Positions 22,708 through 31,190 of a stretch of DNA of 64,000 bases are shown here, piece after piece. The first letter of the stretch is position 1; each line of letters begins with the position of its first letter. The position numbers and the translations under genes are program-made. Origin of the DNA: Isoetes taiwanensis (taxonomy: Eukaryota > Streptophyta > Lycopodiopsida > Isoetales > Isoetaceae); NCBI GenBank assembly GCA_021234155.1, contig JAJEKV010000003.1, forward strand, positions 18,214,386-18,278,385, given 5' to 3'. The notes under the pieces were generated by a model that had not been told where the DNA came from, did not search any database, and saw nothing but the letters and a program-made list of their open reading frames with translations.

Positions 22708-23626
22708 TATATGTAGCAAAATAACAGGGGTTTCCAGGGGGATTTGATATGGATGTAAAAATAACAATTCCTGAAACCATAGACCACATATCCTTAAAAC
22801 AATTGAATGGGTTGTTATAAAAAGAAAACATAGATTCAAGATAAAAAATAATCAAATTAGCTCACTGCGTACATTGGTTAAAGTAATCTTTTGGTAGAGG
22901 TTCAAGCCCCCCGTATTTCATATTCTAAAATCTTAGACAAAGCCATATAGAGATAAAAAATCTTAGACAAAGCCATATAAAGATTCAATATTCCCTCAAA
23001 ACCTTAGGCGAAATCGTATTTTATATTTCAAAATCATAGGCGCCTCCAATCATAAATGACTATAAGCGAAACGAGAGGTGCCCAGAGGCCCCAACATACG
23101 ATCTGGGTCGTAGGATCGACGAATCCGATGACTGTGGTAGTCCAAGGTGCACCTCATTAATATGTAGCAAAAAAAGCAGGGGTTCCAAGGGGATTTGATA
23201 TGGATGTAAAAATAACAATTCCTGAAACTATAGTAAAACAATTGAATGGGTTGTTATAAAAAAAAACATAGATTCAAGATAAAAAATAATCAATTTAGCT
23301 CACTGGGTACATTGATTAAAGTAGCCTTATTAGGACATTGAGTTATTTTGGTAGAGGTTCAAGCCCCCGTATTTCATATTCTAAAATCTTAGACAAAGCC
23401 GTACAGAGATGAAAAGTCTTAGACAAAGCCGTATAGAGGTTCGATATTCCCCCAAAATCTTACGCGAAATCGTATTTCATATTTCAAAATCATAGGCGCC
23501 TCCAATTATAAACGGCTATAAGCGAAACGAGAGGTGCCCAGAGGTCCCAACATACGATCTGGGTTGTAGGATCGACGAATCCGACGACTATGGTAGTCCA
23601 AAATGCACCTCGTTAGAATATGTAAC
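22708..23626 (+). repeat. About 450-bp tandem duplication carrying tRNA-type A and B boxes
   Basis: Unit 1 (22,708-23,157) and unit 2 (23,158-23,626) share blocks such as GGGGATTTGATATGGATG, CAATTGAATGGGTTG and CATACGATCTGGG. Each has TAGCTCACTG(C/G)GTAC (22,858 and 23,296) and GGTTCAAGCCCCC (22,899 and 23,356), fair matches to the internal RNA polymerase III boxes of tRNA genes and tRNA-derived SINEs. Part of the unit is 3' UTR of LINE L-B. The likely history is SINE insertion, then local duplication. Confidence 0.65.
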
Positions 23627-23699
23627 AAAAGAATGAATCTGAAGGTAAGTATGCCAAATCAGTACTTTCTTTTCTTGATCAAGTGAAGAACAATTATAA

Positions 23700-24228
23700 G
23701 CCATAACAGTTAAATTCTATGTTCACTGAAGAAGAATCTCATCTGCAATATCCATGCCCTTAAAGATAAATAGTCTCCTTCTCTTTCAAATCGACCATAA
23801 AAGCCAACCAGACGCAAGATGAAAAGCTCGTTTCCACTATTTGTGCCATGCATCAGGATAGATAGCGAGTGGAACTTGCTGGCTAGATCGAGATGTGCCA
23901 AATAGAGTTAACAACTAAGACCATGCCTGCCCAAGCCACTCAAACAAGAAGAAACAATGCTCAATACTCTCAACCCTTTACTTACATAAAGGCAGAGCTC
24001 TGAAATTCGATTATCAATTTTATGGACCAACCTATTGACTCTGATGCATCTATGGATCACTTTCCACCTAAACACTGCCACTTTGGGATGAAGAAACTTA
24101 TCCCATACCCATGTCCAAATTCTTTTCCACTGCGGCTGAGGGACCTGAAGATGCCATCTATTAGATCGAGGTAAGATTTCAGAATGCAGAAGCAATTTAT
24201 ACACAAAAGAAACAAAGCACCCTGGCTT
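23700..24228 (-). pseudogene. LINE L-B, C-terminal zinc-binding end
   Basis: On the minus strand, PGCFVSFVYKLL, RSNRWHLQVPQPQWKRIW, DKFLHPKVAVFRWKVIHRC and RVNRLVHKI match the zf-RVT region of plant L1-type LINEs. The same region is in the element at 53,683 (KWHLQTLPSQWQSIWNLVW). The Cys/His cluster is frame-shifted here (ISELCLYVSKG, where the other copy has LCPMCERC). It ends with traces of the C-terminus near 23,710. It continues the reading interrupted at 27,934. Confidence 0.85.
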
Positions 24229-24503
24229 TGTTGGGAACTGACATAGGTTATCATATGTGTTGAGAAGTTTCTTTAGAGAAGAACAGTAGAAGATCACAGA
24301 ATCAAATAGGTCAATAGTTGAGAAGTTCTTCAAGCATCAAGTTATGACCTAAGGTATGATATTAAGTTAAGTTTATTTTGTTTAACTTGGTTTATTCTAA
24401 TGGTTCAAAGAGCCAAAATTTGAACTCATGAATGTGGGATAAATACTGGGATTTTCTGGAGGGAACTAGGCCGACCGATCCGGCACCGAACACCGGATAT
24501 GAC
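24229..24503 (+). repeat. Copia 1 5' LTR, truncated
   Basis: Begins TGTTGGGAACTGACATAGG, as does the 3' LTR, and follows it closely up to GATATGAC at 24,503. There it jumps into gag (AGAAACATGAGTCC). It is half the length of the 3' LTR. The deletion created a frame in which an LTR ATG at 24,432 reads straight into gag. Confidence 0.9.
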
Positions 24504-25218
24504 AGAAACATGAGTCCTAGAGAAATGTGGAGGTTTTTACTCAAACATTATGAAGAGAAAAGCTCATCTCAGATAGACCTTTTAGAAAATGAGTTAAGAA
24601 ATCTCAAGCTGAGAGAAGACAAAGATGTTTCAGAATTCTTCAATACTTTTGATAACATAGTGGCAGATCTTAGTGGAGCAGGAGTCAATCTATCAGAAAG
24701 ATACCAAGTTCTTGCAATTGCTAGGTCTATTGGAGAGAATGAACAGCTGGCCATGTTCATTAGAAACATGGCCAAAACCAGAGAAGAGGCAGAAAACATT
24801 TTAAGAACAGAGGCTGTGCAAAAGAAAATGCTGAAAGGAGAGGATGCTGAAGCATCCAAAATTTTATTTGCTGGGAAGAAGAGAGGTGAAAAGGGAGTTT
24901 GCTTTCATTGTCAAGAATCAGGCCACTTTAAAAATAATTGCCCCAAGTTGAATAAAGAGTTTAATTGCTATACTTGTGGAGGCAAGGGCCACATAGCTGC
25001 AAAATGCCCTACTCCAAAAGACTATAACAAAAATAAAGCTGGAAGTTCAACCAAAGGAGGAAAGCCAAATTATAAGGGTCGAGGAGGAAAGAAGCCTGCT
25101 GGCACATATGTTGTCAAAGAACAATCAGAAAAGGAGGAATCAGAAGATGAAGATGAGGTAAAATTTGCTTTTGCAATACTTGACAAAAGGGGAACACTCC
25201 AGAACTTTTATGGTCAAA
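24504..25218 (+). CDS. Copia 1 gag, 5'-truncated, zinc knuckles intact
   Basis: The frame runs from the LTR junction (with an ATG at 24,432 inside the LTR) to 25,268. It contains the UBN2-type gag core (WRFLLKHYEEK, DVSEFFNTFDNIV, SERYQVLAIARSI) and two CCHC knuckles, CFHCQESGHFKNNC at about 24,902 and CYTCGGKGHIAAKC at about 24,966, which bind RNA in the virus-like particle. A Lys/Gly-rich tail and an acidic patch follow. Protease is absent. The last 50 bases before the stop are integrase DNA read out of frame after the deletion. Confidence 0.85.
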
Positions 25219-27335
25219 TGACAAAGACAAACCAGATTTCAGTATGCTTAAGGTATATGGTTGTTTAACCTATGTTCATGTACCTACAGAGCTAAGGAAG
25301 AAGTTAGATGACAAAGCTCAAATTGGATACTTGGTGGGATATGATAGTGAGTCCAAAGGGTACAGAGTTTTTATTCCAGATAACAAGTCTATAATAATAA
25401 GCAGAGATGTCCTGTTTAAAGAGGATGTACTATATAAAGACAGGAACACTGATAAAATAAACATACCTAAGGAAAATATTAAAGACAGCTCTGGAAAAAT
25501 CTCACAGTCAACAGGGTATGATTCTGATGAGGAGGATAAATTTGATGGCCAAAATCAAATTGAAAATGGAGGAACTCAAAACAGTATGGAGCATTGCAGT
25601 GCTGAAAACATTCCACTCAAAAGGAGGAAGACACAAGCAGAAAAACTCTTAGAAGAGGCTGGAATAGACACAAAAACATATGGGAGAGATAATGCTGGCA
25701 GGAGCAAAAGACTGGACAGAATTGAAACAGAAGAGATTGAGGAGGAAATTGAGCAAGTTATGGCAATACTTGAAGACAAAAAGGTTCCACAAACTTATGA
25801 GGATGTTTTGACATTTGCAGAAAGAGATAAATAGTTGGATGCAATGGAGGAGGAATTAAATTCCTTCAAAACAACTGAAACTTATGAAATAAGAGACTTG
25901 CCAGATGGAAAAACAGCTATAGGAAGCAAATGGATTTTTAAAATCAAAACATGTGCTGATGGCAGTCAAAAATTCAAGGCCAGGTTAGTAGCAAAGGGAT
26001 TCACTCAAAGAAAAGGAAGAGATTTTGATGAAACTTACTCTCCAATAGTCAAATTGACAAGTGTGAGACTGTTATTGGCTTTGGCAAATGCTTGGAACCT
26101 AGAATTACATCACATGGATGTTAAAACCGCTTTTTTAAATGCCAAACTAGAAGAAGATATCTATATGAAGCCTCCAGCAGGGATTGAAGTTGAAAACAAC
26201 AAAATATGGAAGTTAAAGCGTGTTGTATATGGTCTTAAACAAGCACGCAGGGAATGGTACCATTGTATAGACAATTTTCTCAGGGAACAAAACTTTGAGA
26301 AGCTCAAGAATGATGGGAATATGTACATATTCAGGGATGAATCCAAATACTGCATTATTGCTCTCTATGTGGATGATGGCATCATGGGTGCAAATTGTCT
26401 TGATGTGTTAAACCACTGCAAAAAACATGCTGAAGAAACGGTTTCATATGACTGACCTTGGAGAACTACAGAAATTTTTATGTATTGAAGTGGTAAGAAA
26501 TAGGAAAAAACAAGAACTTTGGTTAAAACAGAGCAAGCATATAGATAATATGTTGGCAAGGTTCAACCTCTCTGAAGCAAATATTGTGAAAACACCTATG
26601 GTACCAGGGCACAAACTGACAACTGACATAGAGATGAATGAGTCAGAAACTAAAGAAATGCAAGACATACCTTACATGGCTCTTATAGGTTGTCTATTGT
26701 ATTTATCAAACAACACTCGGCCAGATATAGCATATGCAGTGAACATCTTAAGCAGAAGGTGTCACAACCCCAGCAAAACTCATTGGATAGCAGGGAAAAG
26801 AATTTTGAGGTATCTAAAAGGAACCAGAGATTTTGGAATTAAGTTTGATAGTTCAAACTTAAAATTGGAAGCTTATAGTGATGCTGACTGGGCAGGGGAT
26901 TTAAGCATGAGGAAATCAACCTCTGGATATGTTATTTTCTTAGCAGGAGGACCTATTTCTTGGAGAACCAAAAAACAAAATGCTATAGCAATGTCTTCTG
27001 CAGAAGCAGAATATTCAGCTGCCTCCTTAGCATCTAAAGAAGTAGTGTGGCTCAGAAGACTTCTAGAAGAACTTGGATGCATTCAAAATGAGGCAACAAA
27101 AATTCTAACTGACAGCCAAAGTTGTATGGCAATTGTGAAAAATCCGGTTGAGCATGAAAGGACCAAGCATATAGAGTTATCAATACATTTTATCAGGGAC
27201 TTGGCCAGCAAGAGATACATTCAAATGGAATACATCAACACCTCTGATCAAGTGGCAGACGTATTCACTAAAGCTCTAACTGAAAACAAGTTCACAAAGT
27301 TCAGAGACTGTCTAAATGTTTGGTCAGCAGCTTAA
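25219..27335 (+). pseudogene. Copia 1 pol: integrase end, reverse transcriptase, RNase H
   Basis: KPDFSMLKVYGCLTYVHVP is the typical end of the copia integrase core region. RT follows: AMEEELNSFKTTETYEI, KARLVAKGFTQ, MDVKTAFLNA and the catalytic YVDD in ALYVDDGIM. RNase H has SDADWAGD, SSAEAEYSAAS, LTDSQSC and RTKHIELSIHFIRD. Two lesions: TAG at 25,832 where the family has Trp (TGG to TAG), and a +1 shift at the A6 run near 26,420 just after YVDD. Either could be mutation; the homopolymer one could also be consensus error. Without them the RT/RNase H part would be complete, but protease and integrase core are deleted. Confidence 0.9.
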
Positions 27336-27365
27336 ATATTCTGTTTAATCACAGACATATATGAT

Positions 27366-27928
27366 AAAGGAGGAATGTTGGGAACTGACATAGGTTATCA
27401 TATATGTTGAGAGGTTTCTTCAGAGAAGAACAGTGGAAGATCACAGAATCAAATAGGTCAACAGTTGAGAAGTTCTTCAAGCATCAAGTTATGACCTAAG
27501 GTATGATATTAAGTTAAGTTTATTTTGTTTAACTTGGTTTATTCCAATGGTTCGAAAGAGCCAAAATTTGAACTCATGAATGTGGGATAAATACTGGGAT
27601 TTTTTGGAGGGAACTAGGCCGACCGATCCGGCACCGAACACCGGATATGACTGCTAACCGATCGGATTAGCCTTCGTTAAATTAACCAGAAGATCAGATG
27701 CTGGATGAGGCCGGAAGCAGATCAATCGAAGAGGGAAACCTAAGTTTCACTTGGTCGAAGGGAGCAGAATGTATTTCATGTAGTAAACCATTGACATCTT
27801 ATTGAACCATTGAAATTTAAAGGTTCATTATAAGTTCTTGAAATTCATATGCTCTTGTTTGTTGTGGATTTACTCTAGTAAAAGGCTTTGGATTTGTGAT
27901 TGAATATTGGAGTTCTCAAATACTCACA
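27366..27928 (+). repeat. Copia 1 polypurine tract and full 3' LTR
   Basis: AAAGGAGGAA (27,366-27,375) is followed by a 553-bp LTR, TGTTGGGAAC to ATACTCACA. It carries short inverted ends and is followed by the target duplication GGCTT. Confidence 0.92.
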
Positions 27929-27933
27929 GGCTT

Positions 27934-28574
27934 GATACCCTGATGGCAATCCCATACAGTTACTTCAATTTGTGGAACAGAATCCTGTGGCAACAATGCA
28001 GCAATATGAGTCCAAATTACTCTATCCCATCTGTACAAAAAGAATTTTGTTTTAAATGCTTCCCATGACATGAGATGTCCAGACTCATACCAAGCTGCAA
28101 TAATGCTTATACCAGCTGCGATCTATTGTCGTCGTGTCTTTGGATGAACAACAACACTTAGAGGCATATTTTCAGGGGTGTCCTGCAAAGGAATCCACTA
28201 ATATGGAGTAGACAACTGAAGATATGCCTCGGGATTGAAATGAAAAAGAGAACTGACAGTGTCCCAAGCAGCAACCAACCCCTTTAGAAAGGGTGAAGCA
28301 TTAGGATACGGATGTATATGATAAAGCAACGCCCAAGGAAGGAGAGGGTTAATGGTGGCTTTATGAAATGGAAGATAATGTTAGATCGACTGCATGAGTA
28401 GCCTCAGGCCATGAGAATTATCCTTACCCATGAGAATCCTCTAAATAAACTTTGATATCAACGCCTTACTTTGGAGGTGAAAATCCAACATTCCAAGACC
28501 ACCAACTGCTTTAGGTTTAACGCACTTCTCCCAAGCTATCTTGACCACAGCTCCTGCTTCATTTCCACCCCAAA
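27934..28574 (-). pseudogene. LINE L-B, region after the RT core
   Basis: The minus-strand translation gives LIWGGNEAGAVVKIAWEKC, GGLGMLDFHLQSKALISKF, LLPWALLYHIHPYPNASPF, LKGLVAAWDTVSSLFHFN and WDCHQGIK, colinear with the other LINE copies here. A few stops are present (near 28,200 and 28,385). It is broken off at the copia insertion and continues at 24,223. Confidence 0.85.
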
Positions 28575-28870
28575 TAATATAATATTATACATGGGAACCC
28601 ACACACTAAGAATCTGGACCATTGAAATAAAACCTCCCAGACCCTCTCTAGTTATTTTTGCTGATATTTGTACAGAGCGTCCAACATTTGGTGACAACCT
28701 CCACACACATATACTTGTACTATACAATGCGCTTCACAACCTCTAGCTTAATTTTGTATTTGAAACTGGTAGTTAACTAAAAAAAATGAGTCGCACTTAA
28801 CGATGGCTAAGATCGCTTGAAACTGGCATCTAACGGTCCGAGTCTACCGATGGATGCCCGTACAAATATC
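28575..28870 (+). repeat. Segmental duplication copy A, right part
   Basis: CCATTGAAATAAAACC, AGTTATTTTTGCTGATATT and GCGTCCAACA (28,618-28,690) match 30,423-30,495 of copy B. This places the end of copy A after the LINE insertion. Confidence 0.75.
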
Positions 28871-28975
28871 CGCATAAGAGCCTTATATTTTCTCTAGCGT
28901 CACAAAACACCTCGGGTTTGTAAAGCCGTGTGCAATCTTTTATGTTCCCTCTTCTCCAAGGTAATCAACTTCTCT

Positions 28976-29820
28976 TTACATGCCTTTATTCCAGACCCTA
29001 AAGCCCAGTATGTGGGCACATGTGATGCCTCAGTACAGACACTAGATACAGAATTACAGCCACAGAAGAAACATTGTGTTGAAGCGGGAGTGCAGACATT
29101 GGAAAGGGAACATGTTGATGTGGGAGTACAGTCATCTCCACAATCCCAAGGGGACCAGGAGTCGCAGTGTCGAGCTAGCAGAAAGGAGCAGGCTGCCTTA
29201 GTATCTTCTGTTACCAGGAGCCTGAACTTACGTATTATAGGGGTTGCAAAGGCAGAAGATGATGCGCATTCTGATGTGGATGCGGCTTTGCATTTTTTCT
29301 CTGATGTCATGCATGTGAAGGTTGGTGGAGTTGTCTCCGCTACTAGGGTGGGAGCGGCAAGACCTGATCGTCCTCGCCATCTTTTGGTTCAGTTTCAAGA
29401 CACTCTTAGTCGCTTACATGTTCTTCAGCATGGCAACCATCTCAGAGGGACTAGTTTCTCAGTACAGGAGGACCTCTCCCCTCTTCAGTTGTGTAACCGT
29501 AAAGAGGAGCTCTACAAGGTGAGGGCAGCCCGCCTGCAAAAGAAATGGGCAGTGTACAGGGGAGGCGCAGCAATTATTCTAGATCAATGGCCTTCCAATC
29601 CTTGGACAAGCTATGTCTAGATAATTTTAGAAGCACAAAATTACCTCTAGCATTAGCATTATCATCTTCTTGGTAGTCTTTTAATAGTTGGTTCTTGTGT
29701 TTGGTGACGGGGCCTAGTCCCCAGGTTTTAGATGGGCTGTTGCCCTTGCATGTGCCGTCCCATAACCCGTTGGGTTCCAGTGGACGTAAAAATTCATCTT
29801 ATCTTATCTTATCTTATCTT
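28976..29820 (+). mobile_element. LINE-like element with only an ORF1-type protein and a (TCTTA)n tail
   Basis: Inserted in copy B of the segmental duplication. It has one ORF, a ~175-base 3' region with short hairpins (GGGGCCTAGTCCCC; AACCCGTTGGGTT) and a pentanucleotide tail (TCTTA repeated about five times, 29,795-29,818). No endonuclease or RT is present, so it would need proteins from another element. A second copy lies on the minus strand at 35,800-38,436. Its 5' edge, TTCCAGACCCTAAAGCCC, is shared with that copy. Confidence 0.7.
28991..29620 (+). CDS. L1 ORF1p-like protein of the short LINE-like element
   Basis: About 210 codons from the shared 5' edge; no element-encoded ATG lies at the edge, and the open frame begins in flanking DNA. 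NLRIIGV at the start of the core, RVGAARPDRPRHLLVQF in the middle and a C-terminal block with VQEDLSPLQL then RKEELYKVRAARL follow the order of the RRM-like and C-terminal domains of L1 ORF1 proteins, RNA-binding chaperones. The N-terminal third has repeated VQTLE/VQT-type phrases (DASVQTLDTE, AGVQTLEREHV, VGVQSS), possibly coiled coil. The frame is intact and nearly the same as in the other copy. The domain reading is by eye, so moderately sure. Confidence 0.6.
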   Translation, partial: PDPKAQYVGTCDASVQTLDTELQPQKKHCVEAGVQTLEREHVDVGVQSSPQSQGDQESQCRASRKEQAALVSSVTRSLNLRIIGVAKAEDDAHSDVDAALHFFSDVMHVKVGGVVSATRVGAARPDRPRHLLVQFQDTLSRLHVLQHGNHLRGTSFSVQEDLSPLQLCNRKEELYKVRAARLQKKWAVYRGGAAIILDQWPSNPWTSYV

Positions 29821-30597
29821 TGTTTTGAGCTTCTTGGCGTATTTACTTGCTCTTGAATTTGTAGTAGCGTGTGGTCAATGGTTTTGTAATCATGGTGCAA
29901 TCCCAGATAAACATCGATTGTAGGTGTAGCTATGTTGTGTTGGCTCTATAACTATTTCATGCTATTATAGTGGGTTCAACTCCCATGGTTTGAATTTATT
30001 GATGTCTCTCGTCTTTATAATTTCATCACAACTGTTTTAGCATCGCATAAAACGTATAAATATATGACCATTTTGCTATGATTTGCACATGATTATGTTG
30101 TTGTATTTGTATGAGGGTATAACAATAGTACTTTTAAAGCACGTTTAATAATGCTAGTTAGTTTGCACTCAAAACCTATGGTTTTGGCATGCATACATGC
30201 TTGCATTAATGCATGCATGTTGAGCCCCTCTTAGCACCGTGCAAATGCTTACTTTCTTTTTGTAATCATGGTTCAACCCCATGAGTTCCAAATGTTACCA
30301 TATCATTGTTTTGTTGTGGTGTTATGTGCAAAATGGCATGTCATGCCATTCTAATCTTTTTAGTTCTTTTACAAAAACCTAACCAAACCTTGGCCTCACA
30401 CAAAATAACCCTTAAGAATTTGAACCATTGAAATAAAACCACCCAGACCCCCCAGTTATTTTTGCTGATATTCATATAGGGCGTCCAACAGTTGGCGAGG
30501 ACCCCCAAAGATTCTCTTAGACTTATGAATATAATCTTAGATTCCCTCATATTTTATGAGACTTTTATTCCCTTAGATTCTCCCAGATTCCTTTATG

Positions 30598-30870
30598 TTC
30601 TAGAATTCTAGGACTTTCTGGAACATTCTGAAATTTTCAGAACTTCCTAGAACTTTTTGATAGTATTTCCTTAGATTAACATTCTAGAACTTTCTATAAC
30701 ATTCTAAAACTTATTATAACAATTTGGAACTTTCTGGAAGGATTATCTTAGATTCCCCCTAGATTCTTATATATTCTAAAACTTTCTAGAATATTTTGAA
30801 ATTTTCTAGAACATTCTAGAACTTTCGACAGCTTTCTAGAGCCTTCCAAAACCTTTTAGAACTTTCTAGC
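30598..30870. repeat. Array of heat-shock-element-like pentamers
   Basis: TTCTAGAAC-type units recur throughout. At 30,804-30,826 five alternating TTC/GAA units are in perfect 5-base register, and at 30,616-30,628 three are. This matches the binding-site rule of heat-shock factors (alternating nGAAn). No gene start lies directly downstream. Confidence 0.7.
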
Positions 30871-31085
30871 ATGGCGTAACATCTTGGATCGTCGATCAGG
30901 ATCAAGGATCTATTACATATAATTCCGAAAGCCATGTGAACCGTAGGATATGTCCCAAAGCAACTTGAGCCATAGGATTTCAGATCGACGATCAGGATCA
31001 AGAACAACTTGACCATAGGATTTATTACATATAAATCCCAAAGTCATGTGCACCGTAAGATATGTCCTAAAGCAACATGAGTCGT

Positions 31086-31131
31086 TAGATGTGTGTGCAT
31101 GTGTGTGCATGTGTGTGTGTGTGTGTGTAGA
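31086..31131 (+). repeat. (TG)n/TGTGTGCATG microsatellite
   Basis: Alternating TG with interspersed CATG. The Cys/Val frame across it is an artefact. Confidence 0.9.
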
Positions 31132-31190
31132 GAGAAAAAACTTAAAGGCATTGAATATAGTGGAGTTGAGTGAGTTAGACAAGGGAGGGA

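Larger units (their letters stand above)
24229..27928 (+). mobile_element. Ty1/copia element 1, internally deleted
   Basis: Flanked by the 5-bp duplication GGCTT (24,224-24,228 and 27,929-27,933). It has a truncated 5' LTR (24,229-24,503), gag with two zinc knuckles, the C-terminal end of integrase, RT, RNase H, a polypurine tract and a full 3' LTR (27,376-27,928). The second half of the 5' LTR, the primer binding site, the start of gag, protease and most of integrase are missing. It sits inside LINE L-B, so it is younger. Confidence 0.95.
22593..28574 (-). mobile_element. 5'-truncated LINE (L-B), split by a copia element and a doubled tRNA-type repeat
   Basis: The 12-base sequence TAATATAATATT stands at 22,581-22,592 and again at 28,575-28,586, the expected target-site duplication. 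On the minus strand the element runs from 28,574 down to an oligo(A) end (T-run 22,593-22,598), preceded by a 3' end like that of the LINE ending at 53,096 (AATAAAGCTTGTC here, AATAAGAGTTTGTC there). It is 5'-truncated within the region after the RT core. Removing the copia element and one copy of its 5-bp duplication restores a continuous frame across 24,223/27,934. Confidence 0.9.
28880..30500 (+). repeat. Tandem segmental duplication, copy B
   Basis: Repeats the order of blocks of 21,015-22,592 plus 28,575-28,700. It is interrupted between 28,975 and about 29,818 by an ORF1-type element: the sequence CAACTTCTCTTT|TGTTTTGAG, continuous in copy A at about 21,110, is split here. Confidence 0.8.

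Noticed and set aside
22858-22912. Functional tRNA gene from A and B boxes
   Set aside because: The surrounding sequence does not fold into a cloverleaf; a tRNA-derived repeat is more likely.
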